Part shown: in pieces, positions 25,092-33,303 of the stretch
Layout: every line of letters starts with the position of its first letter
Position numbering within the stretch: the stretch's first letter is position 1
DNA from: Orlajensenia flava
GTDB taxonomy: Bacteria > Actinomycetota > Actinomycetes > Actinomycetales > Microbacteriaceae
Assembly: GCF_004801905.1 (NCBI RefSeq)
Contig: NZ_SSSN01000013.1
Location: 1-64,000, forward strand
Direction: 5' to 3'
Length of the DNA stretch: 64,000 bases
Made by a program: the position numbers and the translations under genes
The notes under the pieces: model-generated
Told to the model about the DNA's origin: nothing
Databases searched by the model: none
Seen by the model: only the letters and a program-made list of their open reading frames with translations

Positions 25092-25598
25092 CTACTCGAC
25101 AGTCCCGCGCGTTCGGCGAGTGTTGGCCTCGTACCCCTCGGAGTCGAGCAGCTCGCGTGCGGCCTCACCAACTGCTCCGCCGAGATCGACAAGGTCGATG
25201 ATCGAAACTGATGGGAAGGCCGCCAACAGTAGGTTGACATTGGGTTTCGGGGAAAGCAGAGAGGCCACCGCGTCCACGGTCCCCTCCGAGTAGCGGCGTA
25301 TGAACCCCTGCGAGCTGGTCTCCTGTGCACGTGCGAGGTCGGAGATAACCGGACGCGGGTTGTGAAACTTATGCGCGTAAGCCGACAGCAGCGCACGAAC
25401 ATCAGTGGCGGCCTTCGTCGTCTTGTGAGCGGCGCCGATCGCGAGCCGGAGTTCTTCTTGCACATCGCCTGGCCGGTCTGGCCACGTCATGCGCTCGACC
25501 CGCCGTGCGTTCTCGGAAGCTCGCCTCGAAAGAAGGCGCGCTAGATCGACGATCACCGGGGGGACAGTTCCCCACGACAGCTGCAGCTCTTCGTCCAC
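25092..25598 (-). CDS. hypothetical protein with a possible helix-turn-helix, putative element regulator
   Basis: The 168-residue protein starts at GTG 25598 with an excellent AGGAGG five bases upstream. The segment ISDLARAQETSSQGFIRRY (about 83-102) resembles a helix-turn-helix of the kind DLAxAxxxSxQxxxRRY. The rest is helical and acidic, without a recognised domain. It is transcribed away from the backbone operon, and the shared upstream region (25599-25754) holds a TTGACA at 25690-25695. The position suits a repressor of replication and transfer genes, as KorSA-like proteins do in related elements, but this is inference from place and one weak motif. Confidence 0.55.
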   Translation of the reverse strand: MDEELQLSWGTVPPVIVDLARLLSRRASENARRVERMTWPDRPGDVQEELRLAIGAAHKTTKAATDVRALLSAYAHKFHNPRPVISDLARAQETSSQGFIRRYSEGTVDAVASLLSPKPNVNLLLAAFPSVSIIDLVDLGGAVGEAARELLDSEGYEANTRRTRGTVE

Positions 25599-25754
25599 GA
25601 CGACCTCCTCTCATCCGAGATTACAGCGACCGTTGCTAGCGGTCTCGCTAGCTCACCTTGGCAACGTCTGCTCAACCTATGAACAAATGTTGACAATGTA
25701 AGCAAAAGTGATGCAGAGTGGTGCTAACGATCTCCAATCGAAAGGAAACAGAAA
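25599..25754. promoter_or_regulatory. divergent control region of the mobile-element backbone
   Basis: These 156 bp separate the putative regulator gene from the rightward backbone operon. The region is A/T-rich between 25680 and 25755. TTGACA occurs at 25690-25695, but no TANNNT box stands at 17 bases. AAAGGA precedes ATG 25755. A regulator site is likely but not defined. Confidence 0.4.
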
Positions 25755-26153
25755 ATGGCGATTCAGACAGCCATCCCGGTGAACTTCGACGCGTTTTTCC
25801 CCAGTGGAGCCTTCGTCGTCGGACTCGTGGAGCCCGTCGTCAAGTGGTCCGATGACGGCCAGCGTCAGGGGCAGGACCTCGACAAGAACTCAGGACACCC
25901 GCTGTGGCAGGTTCGCGTCATCGATGCCGACCCCGAGGCCAAGAAGGGGCAGGGCGAGGTGACGGTCAAGATCGCCAGCATCTCTGAGCCGACGCTGCCG
26001 CCCGAGATGAACGGATTGCCATTCCGGCCGGCGGTTTTCGACGGGCTCACAGTTACTCCATACGTCAAGGAGGGACAGGGTCGACCTCGGGTGGCTTTCT
26101 CGCTTCGAGCGCACGAGATGAAGCCTGCGCCCAAGCAGCGCGGCGGCGAGTGA
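25755..26153 (+). CDS. small conserved accessory protein of actinobacterial integrative elements (SCO3933-like)
   Basis: The 132-residue protein has no membrane segment. It carries SGHPLWQVRVIDADPEAKKGQGEVTVKI, a pattern I associate with the small regulatory or accessory protein encoded directly before the FtsK-like gene in pSAM2-type elements (SCO3933 family in Streptomyces). It is the first gene of the backbone operon, and its stop overlaps the start of the translocase gene (TGATG). The biochemical role is not established; OB-fold-like single-stranded DNA binding is one guess, given the many short beta segments. Family assignment is from memory of the motif. Confidence 0.6.
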   Translation: MAIQTAIPVNFDAFFPSGAFVVGLVEPVVKWSDDGQRQGQDLDKNSGHPLWQVRVIDADPEAKKGQGEVTVKIASISEPTLPPEMNGLPFRPAVFDGLTVTPYVKEGQGRPRVAFSLRAHEMKPAPKQRGGE

Positions 26154-27562
26154 TGGCAGTCACCACCCCGCGCGATCTGCGCACCTGGGGAGACGAGACC
26201 CGGCTCCTGTGGCGGCGCGGATGGTGGGTGCTCGTGGTGCTTTGGATCATGGGGTGGCTGGCATTCATCCCGGCGGTCCAGGCATTGCTCGATTGGGCCG
26301 TCGCGATCGCGCTCGGCGGCTTTATCGTGTGGTTCGTCGTCGCGTTCAAACGGGCGCCGCATGGTCAGGACGACAGGTGGAAGCGGAACGTCTCGAGGAA
26401 TATGCTCGCCGCTTGGCCAGATGTCGCGATGCGATTGGGGTTGTCCGTTCGCAGCTATGCGGGGGGAGTGGTCTTCGCTGGCGTCGGCCACCCTACGTGG
26501 GACGGCTGGACCTGTTGCCTGCCCGTTTCACTACCTCAGGGGCTTGGGCGCGAACATCTCCAAGCACAGACCAACCTCCTCGCTCAGGCCTTTGGTGCGC
26601 GGCAGGCCAGCGTGCAGGGATCTCGGATCGATGAGATGACGCTCCGCCTGGAGTACGCCGACGCCCTCGCGCTGCCGTTCACCCTCGAGTACGGCCAACC
26701 GTGGGACGAGCGAACCGTTGTAATGGGGCAGGGCAATTCAGGCAGCCCATGGCGGCTGCGTCTCGGTCCGCACACGCTCGTTGCAGGGTCATCCGGCAGC
26801 GGAAAAGCGTCCATCGTGTGGGGTCTCCTTCTTGGTCTCGCGCAACCGATTCGCGACGGCGTCGTGGAGGTGTGGGGGATCGATCGCAAGGGAGGCATGG
26901 AACTGGCGATGGGTAAGCCCTTATTGACACGATTTGCTGCGGACGCACAGCGGTCCGTGATTTTGCTTGAGGACGCCGTCATCGCGATGCAGTCTCGAGC
27001 GACTGAGCTTGCCGGCCGTACACGACAGCATGTAGCGACTTCGGGCAGCCCCACAGTCGTGGTCTTGATAGACGAACTGGCTGCTCTAACAGCGTACGAG
27101 ACCGACAGAGATCTTATGCAGCGCGCGAACAAGGCACTCGCCACCTTGGCCTCGCAAGGGCGCGCTGTTGGTTTCATAGTCTTCGCTTGTTTGCAAGACC
27201 CTCGCAAGGAGACCTTGCCTGCGCGCGGTTTGTTCACGCAAACGGTTGGCCTTCGCCTCCGTGACGGGCTCGAGACGTCGATGGTCTTGGGTGATGGGGC
27301 GGTCGCCGCCGGGGCGCTCTGCCACAAGATCTCGCCCGATACCCCCGGCGTCGCCTATGTATTGCCTGATGACGGCACACCGCCTCAGCGCGTGCGTGCC
27401 GGACTAGTCACTGACGACATGATCCGAGATGCCGCTGTCCACTACCCTGCGCCTCGGCAGATCCCGGTCGTCGTTCACGACCAACCCCCTGCTCGTGAAC
27501 GTCGCGAGCCGCGAACTCCGCGGCAACCTCGCCGCACCTCTCGAAAGGAATACGAATCATGA
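26153..27562 (+). CDS. FtsK/SpoIIIE-type DNA translocase, probable conjugal transfer protein (Tra)
   Basis: The 469-residue protein has two N-terminal membrane helices (about 20-65). The P-loop VAGSSGSGKAS lies near 215-225 and Walker B VVVLIDELAAL near 300-310, with a C-terminal segment QTVGLRLRDGLETSMVLGDGA as in FtsK-like ATPases. In actinobacterial elements such proteins form hexamers that pump double-stranded DNA into the recipient, so no relaxase is needed. The start is ATG 26153 (TGATG junction), with GTG 26150 also possible. The end overlaps the lipoprotein gene by 4 bp. The length is close to TraSA-type proteins rather than to chromosomal FtsK. Confidence 0.85.
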   Translation: MAVTTPRDLRTWGDETRLLWRRGWWVLVVLWIMGWLAFIPAVQALLDWAVAIALGGFIVWFVVAFKRAPHGQDDRWKRNVSRNMLAAWPDVAMRLGLSVRSYAGGVVFAGVGHPTWDGWTCCLPVSLPQGLGREHLQAQTNLLAQAFGARQASVQGSRIDEMTLRLEYADALALPFTLEYGQPWDERTVVMGQGNSGSPWRLRLGPHTLVAGSSGSGKASIVWGLLLGLAQPIRDGVVEVWGIDRKGGMELAMGKPLLTRFAADAQRSVILLEDAVIAMQSRATELAGRTRQHVATSGSPTVVVLIDELAALTAYETDRDLMQRANKALATLASQGRAVGFIVFACLQDPRKETLPARGLFTQTVGLRLRDGLETSMVLGDGAVAAGALCHKISPDTPGVAYVLPDDGTPPQRVRAGLVTDDMIRDAAVHYPAPRQIPVVVHDQPPARERREPRTPRQPRRTSRKEYES

Positions 27563-27975
27563 TAATTACCCGCGCCGCGTGCCTCTCCCTCGCCCTACTA
27601 CTTACCCTTGGGGCCGCGGGATGCGCACCGTCCCCCTCCACTGAGGCTGTGATTTCGACCACCGAACCGCAGACTGACTTCCGCACTGCTAGATGCAATC
27701 TCGGAGAGGTATGGGACCGAGACGCCATGGTCAAGCGCGCCCGTTATGACGAGCCGACGCTCCCGAGTGAGAAGCTGAAGCAGCAATACGGCTCGACACT
27801 CGCGAATGACTCGTGTACCGACGCGGAGATTATCAAGTGGCAGGAGCTGAGGCTCGAGCGCGGCGAAGATGACACCATATGCCGGATTGTGTGGTTCGAC
27901 GACGACTTCTCCGCCGTCACGTACGACATCGGCTGCGCCGTCCCGCTGGTGGTGAGGGAAAGTGTCGTTCGCTGA
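27559..27975 (+). CDS. small lipoprotein encoded between transfer and replication genes
   Basis: The 138-residue protein has a signal sequence MIITRAACLSLALLLTLG with lipobox AAGC, so the mature protein would be lipid-anchored on the outer face of the membrane. The mature part has four further Cys residues, possibly two disulfides, and no domain I recognise. It overlaps the translocase gene by 4 bp and the replication gene by 14 bp, so it is an integral part of the backbone operon. A role in mating-pair contact or in excluding repeated transfer would fit its place, but nothing in the sequence proves it. Confidence 0.7.
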   Translation: MIITRAACLSLALLLTLGAAGCAPSPSTEAVISTTEPQTDFRTARCNLGEVWDRDAMVKRARYDEPTLPSEKLKQQYGSTLANDSCTDAEIIKWQELRLERGEDDTICRIVWFDDDFSAVTYDIGCAVPLVVRESVVR

Positions 27976-29329
27976 TTCTGTCGCACACCGGTTGCGTCGC
28001 CGCGACTTCGATCGCTGGCTGAACGGCGTTGCCTCAACTGGCTACTGCCACAATCCCGTTCGCCTCGTGGGCTCGTCGAGTACAGTCCACCAGCCCACGG
28101 GGGAGCTGCTTGCCGAGTACGCTTCGGTCGATCAGCCTGACGGCGTCGCGTTCGCACGCTGCGGCAACCGACGTGCGTCGCGTTGCGAATCCTGCAGTCA
28201 TGAGTACAAGGGCGACACATGGCACATGATCATGGCTGGCGCCGCGGGCGGTATGAAGGACGTTCCCGCAGACGTCGCGACGCATCCCATGGTGTTCCTC
28301 ACTCTCACCGCTCCGTCATTCGGAGCCGTGCACTCCACCGGACTCGACCGTCGCCGGGGGGAGTGCGAGCATGGGATGCCTCGCGGATGCCGCTGCGCTC
28401 ACGGTGCGGACGACTCGCAGCGTGGTGATGCGGTGTGCTCCGACTGTTATGACTACGCCGGCCATGTCGTCTGGCAGTTCCACGCTCCCGAACTCTGGCG
28501 TCGGTTCACGATCAGTCTTCGTCGCGAGCTCGCCAGGACTCTTGGACTTACACAGCGCGAAGCGAGTCGTGTCGTTCGGGTGCAGTTCGCCAAAGTCGCC
28601 GAGTTTCAGCGCCGCGGGATCGTGCACTTCCACGCCATCATCCGTCTCGACGGCGTCGACCCGGTCGATTCCTTCCCAGCACCGCCGGCGTCCGTCGCGA
28701 CAGGTCAGCTAGTCGCGGCAATCACCGCGGCCGTGCGCAAGACTCGCGTCATCGCAGCGCCATACGAACGCAATGGAAACGCTCGTGAGCTGCGATGGGG
28801 CAAGCAGTTTGACGCTAGACCGATCATCCGTCAAGACGGTCTCGACGGCGCGCTGTCAGACCGCGCGGTCGCGGCCTACATCGCGAAGTACGCCACAAAA
28901 GCCACGGAGGATCTCGATTCTCGGGGTGAGGGCCGTGACCACATCAGACGCATCAAGTCGACCGTCATGGAACTCGCACGCGGTGTCAACGCCGACGGTC
29001 CATACGCACAGCTGCACCGATGGGACGGAATGCTCGGCTTCCGCGGGCACTTCTCAACCAAATCACGCCGCTACTCGGTGACCCTCGGGTCTTTGCGGGG
29101 TGCCCGACGAGCTTGGCGTCTTCGCGCGCTCCTTGCCAAAGCGAAGCCGAACGAGGCAGCGGAGCCCGACGAGATCCTCGTCATTGGCTCCTGGGCATAC
29201 GCCGGCATGGGATGGCTCAGCGACGGCGACAAAGCACTCGCCACCGAAGCTGCATCCGCCGCGCGCGAGTGGCGCAACGACCGCGCTCGAGATCGCAGAA
29301 CGACACCAAACGAAAGGGGCACGTCATGA
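27962..29329 (+). CDS. RepSA-type rolling-circle replication initiator
   Basis: The 455-residue protein starts at GTG 27962. It has an N-terminal cysteine cluster (FARCGNRRASRCESCSHEY, about 60-79), the FLTLTAPSFGAVHS motif of the family, a second Cys/His cluster (CEHGMPRGCRCAH and CSDC), the HUH motif IVHFHAII near 221-228 and the catalytic tyrosine region AAYIAKYATKATE near 304-316. The enzyme nicks the double-strand origin of the excised circle and starts rolling-circle replication. It sits between the lipoprotein and Xis-like genes with overlaps on both sides. The origin itself is often inside or next to repSA and is not identified here. Confidence 0.88.
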   Translation: MSFADSVAHRLRRRDFDRWLNGVASTGYCHNPVRLVGSSSTVHQPTGELLAEYASVDQPDGVAFARCGNRRASRCESCSHEYKGDTWHMIMAGAAGGMKDVPADVATHPMVFLTLTAPSFGAVHSTGLDRRRGECEHGMPRGCRCAHGADDSQRGDAVCSDCYDYAGHVVWQFHAPELWRRFTISLRRELARTLGLTQREASRVVRVQFAKVAEFQRRGIVHFHAIIRLDGVDPVDSFPAPPASVATGQLVAAITAAVRKTRVIAAPYERNGNARELRWGKQFDARPIIRQDGLDGALSDRAVAAYIAKYATKATEDLDSRGEGRDHIRRIKSTVMELARGVNADGPYAQLHRWDGMLGFRGHFSTKSRRYSVTLGSLRGARRAWRLRALLAKAKPNEAAEPDEILVIGSWAYAGMGWLSDGDKALATEAASAAREWRNDRARDRRTTPNERGTS

Positions 29330-29568
29330 CCACGCAAACACTGACCGAAGCCGACGAGATTGGTGTCGCCGAGACCCAGTCTCATAACGAGTACCTCACT
29401 CGTCGCGAGGCGGCTGCCCTATGCCGCGTGCCTTTGTCGACCTTCGACACGCTGAGACGACAGAACCGCTTCCCTTTTCCTGACGCCCACATGGGCAAGC
29501 ACATGCTCTGGCGCTCGTCTACGTTGAGCGGTTTCCTCGAGGCCGGCGGTACACGCGGTGTCGGGTGA
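29326..29568 (+). CDS. Xis-like excisionase / helix-turn-helix DNA-binding protein
   Basis: The 80-residue protein has the MerR/Xis-type segment YLTRREAAALCRVPLSTFDTLRRQNRFPFP at about residues 24-53, the usual DNA-binding core of small excisionases. ATG 29326 shares ATGA with the repSA stop and has AAAGGGG upstream; longer frames run inside repSA. The gene overlaps the integrase start by 11 bp, a standard arrangement. The protein would bind near the attachment sites and tip the integrase toward excision. The tandem repeats near both ends of the element are candidate targets. Confidence 0.85.
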   Translation: MTTQTLTEADEIGVAETQSHNEYLTRREAAALCRVPLSTFDTLRRQNRFPFPDAHMGKHMLWRSSTLSGFLEAGGTRGVG

Positions 29569-30676
29569 CGGGGGGCGGATAGACCCGAAGACGCGTCGTC
29601 AGTTGCCCGACGGAATCCGCTTTCGAAGCGACCGCGGCAAGTATCAGGTGCGCGTGTGGGCGATAGGTCTCAACGGGGAGCAGCGCGAGCGAAGCTTTTA
29701 CGTCGAGACGCTGTCCGAGGCCAAGAAGCTGAGGGCGGAGACACTGGCGCAAAGATACCCGGATGGCGACATGACGTTGACCCAGTGGCATGCACGGCAC
29801 TGGCAGGTCGTGAGGGGTACGGTGCGCGCGTCAACCGGGCGGGCATACGAGCGCGGGTGGCGACTACGAGTGAAGCCCTGGCTAGGCCACATCAGGCTCG
29901 AGAAGATCACCGCAGGTGCGGTCGAAGAAGCGATGTCAGAGTGGTCGGGCAGCACGTCGACACGGATCGATGCGCTCTCAGTTCTGAGTCGCCTCCTGGA
30001 TGGCGCGGTTCGGGCGCAGATCATCCCGCTGAATCAAGCTCGGCTTGCTCGACGTCCGCGGCCAGACGCGCCGAAAAGCCTTCGATCGCGCGCGCTCACC
30101 GCATCCGAGGTGCGAGCCCTTCTAGTCGCCATCAAGGATGAGAATTATCGGCGCTATATCGCAGCCTTGGTATACACAGGCATGCGCGCCAACGAGGCGA
30201 CCGCCTTGCGCATTGAAGATGTTGATCTCGCCCATCGCACGATCCTCGTCCAGCGGGCGTTCAGTGTCGATGCGGAAGGTCGGGGTGTTGAACTGACGCC
30301 GAAGAGCCACAAGGAGCGGGAGGTGCCGATCCCTGCGCAGCTCGTCGGACCTATGACGGAGGCGATGAAAGGAAAGCGACGAGGGGATCTTGTCTTCACC
30401 GGGCCACGTGGCGGCCGGCTAAATCCGTCGAACGTGCGCAGAGCTATCGATTGGAAGACACTTCGCGCGCAGCTACGCCGTGACGACCTCCGCATCCACG
30501 ACCTCCGCCACACGCTGGCGACGCTTCTCTTCGACGCCGGCGCTGCGGCTAACGATGTCCAGGCAGTGCTCGGTCACTCGACCATGCAGATGACGGAGCG
30601 ATACAGCCGCGCTCGAGCCGACGCTGCGAAACGCGCTGCCACCGCCCTCGACGCACTCTTTGGTGAGGAACCGTGA
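29558..30676 (+). CDS. int: tyrosine recombinase / integrase
   Basis: The 372-residue enzyme catalyses insertion and excision at the tRNA-Phe site. After an arm-binding N-terminus with the AP2-like strand pattern GIRFRSDRGKYQVRVW and a core-binding domain (about 85-175), the catalytic domain shows Arg in TGMRANEATALR (near 209), HDLRHTLATLLFDAG (His and Arg near 314-317), LGHSTMQMTERYSR (His, and nucleophile Tyr near 349). All catalytic residues are present, so it should be active. It starts at GTG 29558 within the xis gene. It lies 2.8 kb from the right end rather than next to it, because cargo genes separate it from attR. Confidence 0.95.
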   Translation: MSGDGGRIDPKTRRQLPDGIRFRSDRGKYQVRVWAIGLNGEQRERSFYVETLSEAKKLRAETLAQRYPDGDMTLTQWHARHWQVVRGTVRASTGRAYERGWRLRVKPWLGHIRLEKITAGAVEEAMSEWSGSTSTRIDALSVLSRLLDGAVRAQIIPLNQARLARRPRPDAPKSLRSRALTASEVRALLVAIKDENYRRYIAALVYTGMRANEATALRIEDVDLAHRTILVQRAFSVDAEGRGVELTPKSHKEREVPIPAQLVGPMTEAMKGKRRGDLVFTGPRGGRLNPSNVRRAIDWKTLRAQLRRDDLRIHDLRHTLATLLFDAGAAANDVQAVLGHSTMQMTERYSRARADAAKRAATALDALFGEEP

Positions 30677-30757
30677 TCAGCGAGCAGCATCGGCTCGATG
30701 AGCTGCATGAAACCCCGTGCGCAATGTTCGAGGGGTCCTGAAAACCAGAAGGTCATC

Positions 30758-31558
30758 ATGAGACGCATCCCAAACAAGACCTGGACTCTGCCGGGCTGGA
30801 CTCCCACTGTCGAGCATGAACGCAAGATGCGTTACTCGGTTGACCGCCTCTCAGACGCCTACTCTGGGTCGGAGGTCTACCGAGGGCTAGCCGAGCCGCA
30901 CAACGTCTACGTCGTGCACTTCGAAGAGGTCGGTACCTACAAGGTGGGCATTACACGACATGACACGACCCGCCTCCGCCAGCATCTGTCTCGCGCTGGG
31001 GCGAGTCTAGCTACGGTCGCTGTGGCGCCGAATCGCTATGCTTCGCAGGTCGTTGAGGGATCAGTCTTGCGAATGGTGCGGAACGCTCTCGTAGCCGTCG
31101 ATGATCCGCTCAATGGCGGAACGGAGCATTGGGATGATCAGGTTCCGCCGCCGGACCTCGATGCCCTGGTTACGGCGCTCGCCGCAAGATACAGGGGGTC
31201 GGAGTGGACGCGAACCGTGTGGCGTCTGCAGGTCGGGCGAACCGAGCGGTACGAACGGGCTCGGCAGGCGGCTTCGAATTCACAACGAGCCAACGAGAGG
31301 GAAGCTCAGCGATCGATCCAAAGACTAGAGGCGGGGGACCGCCCGCTGCCGTTGGCGCTGGCGTTAGCGATAGATGACGCGCGCGAAAATGCAGGTCGTC
31401 GTCTCGTCAGGCTTGCCGACGTCGCTGCCGAGGACGACCGAGATCTTGTTACGCGGCTGGGGGAAGAAATCGGGAAGGAGGTGGCGCTCGTGCGGGCGAT
31501 TGAGCGCTACCGCCGAGCATTCGTTCGGCCCGCGCCCGACTTCGGAAGTGCGGGATAG
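30758..31558 (+). CDS. GIY-YIG / T5 Orf172-like domain protein
   Basis: This is a 266-residue protein. The region HNVYVVHFEEVGTYKVGIT followed by TRLRQHLSRAG (about 48-80) matches the beginning of a GIY-YIG-like fold as in the Orf172 group: two short strands with VYVV and YKVGIT, then an Arg helix. The C-terminal half is helical, charged and coiled-coil-like (about 160-250). ATG 30758 is preceded by AGAAGG at good spacing; an ATG at 30698 is further upstream without a site. It follows the integrase and is the first cargo gene on that side. It may be a nuclease or a DNA-binding protein; the catalytic Glu is not obvious to me. Confidence 0.55.
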   Translation: MRRIPNKTWTLPGWTPTVEHERKMRYSVDRLSDAYSGSEVYRGLAEPHNVYVVHFEEVGTYKVGITRHDTTRLRQHLSRAGASLATVAVAPNRYASQVVEGSVLRMVRNALVAVDDPLNGGTEHWDDQVPPPDLDALVTALAARYRGSEWTRTVWRLQVGRTERYERARQAASNSQRANEREAQRSIQRLEAGDRPLPLALALAIDDARENAGRRLVRLADVAAEDDRDLVTRLGEEIGKEVALVRAIERYRRAFVRPAPDFGSAG

Positions 31559-31834
31559 CAACGCGGCGGATTCATCCGCAGCCGGCAGCCACCGAAGCTG
31601 TCTATAGTGCGCGCCATTGTCGCGAATGAGGAAAAGGGGTCTACTCGTGCTCAAGATCACTGAGACGACGTCGTAGCTGTTTTCTGATAGCGCCTAGTAG
31701 GCGAACGCTGGCCGACAGGGCTACCACCGCAATCCCAAAGGGTCAACCAACCCGCTGCTAGCGTCGGGAACACGCGGCCAGCGGGCTCGCGAATCGATAC
31801 GAGCGGTGCTCGCAAATCTAGGGGGCTGCACAAC
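31559..31834. promoter_or_regulatory. promoter region of the right-hand cargo pair, with a palindrome
   Basis: These 276 bp contain a perfect palindrome CGCCTA-G-TAGGCG at 31691-31703. Closer to the gene, GCTCGCGAAT and GCTCGCAAAT form a near-direct repeat (about 31788-31819). The ribosome site AGGGGG lies 9 bases before ATG 31835. No gene longer than about 16 codons is seen. The palindrome is of operator size. Confidence 0.4.
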
Positions 31835-32818
31835 ATGGTGCGGAGAACACATGTCACGCGAACAGTCCAATATTGGAGGTTGGTGGACGCCCGCACAGGC
31901 GATCGGATAGTCGATCAAGACTGGGATAGGGTTCTTCGACGCTTCGTTGGAAATCGAACTCGCCACACGATCGAGGGTCGCGAACACGCAGGCACCGCCT
32001 ACATGCTGGACGTGCCACACGAATGGGCGGACGCTCTCGATGTCTCGACAGTGACCGGTACAGTCCCTCGGGAGAACTACGACGCGACCCACGGGATCGT
32101 CCTGGCGTCCGGAAAGGACTTCGTCCCGAACCAAGAAAACACACAGTCTGGTGCGCAGAAGGCGATGCGGCTCGACGGAGAGGAGTGGGAGCCTGTCGAC
32201 AACTTATTCGTCTGGTTCCTACCTTTCGGCAACATGTTTGGGGTGCTCACTGAGTCCGTGTCGGCATCGCGCGCCGCGACATTCGCGGACTGGCTCACTC
32301 GCGCAACGGCCGGCGACTTCAAAGATCCGGATTTCGCTTGGGCAGCGCGACCAGTTATCGACCAGTCACGAGTGGCGCTGCTCAACCACGCTGATGGTCT
32401 GAGGGCGGTCAACTACGCCGGCGAGTTTGGGACCGCGGTAGCCGATGCGAGCGGTGTCCGTGCATTGTTTCAAGGCGGCCACCAAGCGCCAAACGCGTTA
32501 CGTATCGAGATCAAGGCAACTCTCGTCCGCGGCAAGAGTGGGCACGGCGATGAGCAAATAATGCTCGATTGGTTCAACCAGAATTTCGGATCTCTTAGCG
32601 GGCAAGTTGACAAGGCCCAGGTCACCCTCGCCGCAGACGGCGACACCCCCGCCACTGAGGTCGATCTGTTGCATCACCGGATAACGAGGAAGACCCAAGT
32701 TCGCATAGCAACCGGTGCGACCCGCGCATTTACGCCGCTGTCGGCGGTCGGATCTATTATCGAGGCATTCATCATCGATAGGGGCGATCTCGTTCGACTT
32801 CGGGACAACGATGACTAA
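31835..32818 (+). CDS. unrecognised soluble cargo protein paired with a membrane protein
   Basis: The 327-residue protein has no membrane segment or signal. It starts with VTRTVQYWRLVDARTGDRI and has aromatic-rich FVWFLPFGNMFGVLTESVSASRAATFADWL in the middle (about 127-156). Near 224-245 the segment LRIEIKATLVRGKSGHGDEQIMLDWF resembles a folded alpha/beta core. I do not recognise a family. The gene is followed after 11 bp by a four-helix membrane protein with its own ribosome site, so the two likely form one operon. The location at the end of a mobile element rich in defence genes suggests a sensor-plus-membrane-effector pair. That is inference from context only. Confidence 0.55.
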   Translation: MVRRTHVTRTVQYWRLVDARTGDRIVDQDWDRVLRRFVGNRTRHTIEGREHAGTAYMLDVPHEWADALDVSTVTGTVPRENYDATHGIVLASGKDFVPNQENTQSGAQKAMRLDGEEWEPVDNLFVWFLPFGNMFGVLTESVSASRAATFADWLTRATAGDFKDPDFAWAARPVIDQSRVALLNHADGLRAVNYAGEFGTAVADASGVRALFQGGHQAPNALRIEIKATLVRGKSGHGDEQIMLDWFNQNFGSLSGQVDKAQVTLAADGDTPATEVDLLHHRITRKTQVRIATGATRAFTPLSAVGSIIEAFIIDRGDLVRLRDNDD

Positions 32819-32829
32819 GGAAGCTGAGA

Positions 32830-33303
32830 ATGCCCGAGATTAGGCGCGACCACTCTTTGTGGCTCACGCTGGTCGTCTGCATTGTGGTCGTCGTTGGCGG
32901 AGGAATCGGCCTTTTATTCCCACTTGCCCAAGTCAAGAACGTCGAGCTTGCTGCTGGGCTTACAAACGTCGCGACGATCGGCGGAATTGTCAGCGGGCTT
33001 TCACTTAGCGGTACGGCTGTACTCAGCTTGAGCGGGCGCTACACCCTTCGGATCCTGGAACGTTACGGCTCCGCCATTCGCTTTGTGTTATTCGGGGGCT
33101 TTGCAGTGCTTGTCACAGCGTCGCTACTCTGCGCTGTATCAGTGATGTGGGCAGATGAGCAATGGCCACGCTACGTTCTGGCGTTCACCGTGCCCCTGAT
33201 GCTCATCACGCTGCTTGCGACGGCTTTGTTGATTAACAGCGCATTTGCCCGAGAGCGCGATGGGAACAACCCGAAGGCGCTTGCGCCTAGCCCGTACAAA
33301 TAG
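32830..33303 (+). CDS. four-helix membrane protein, partner of the preceding gene
   Basis: The 157-residue protein has four predicted membrane helices at about 9-34, 42-66, 78-103 and 110-133 (for example LTLVVCIVVVVGGGIGLLFP and YVLAFTVPLMLITLLATALL), with short loops and a charged C-terminal tail. No domain is recognised. AAGGAA precedes ATG 32830, 11 bp after the upstream stop, so it is co-transcribed with the 327-residue protein. It ends 205 bp before the attachment site. Small multi-helix proteins in such positions often act as membrane-disrupting effectors of abortive infection, but immunity or transport functions are equally possible. Confidence 0.6.
   Translation: MPEIRRDHSLWLTLVVCIVVVVGGGIGLLFPLAQVKNVELAAGLTNVATIGGIVSGLSLSGTAVLSLSGRYTLRILERYGSAIRFVLFGGFAVLVTASLLCAVSVMWADEQWPRYVLAFTVPLMLITLLATALLINSAFARERDGNNPKALAPSPYK

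Noticed and set aside
31835-33303. Assignment of the terminal cargo pair to Kiwa (KwaA/KwaB)
   Set aside because: Only the general layout agrees. The gene order is reversed relative to the usual operon and I cannot identify the DUF4868 features in the soluble protein.
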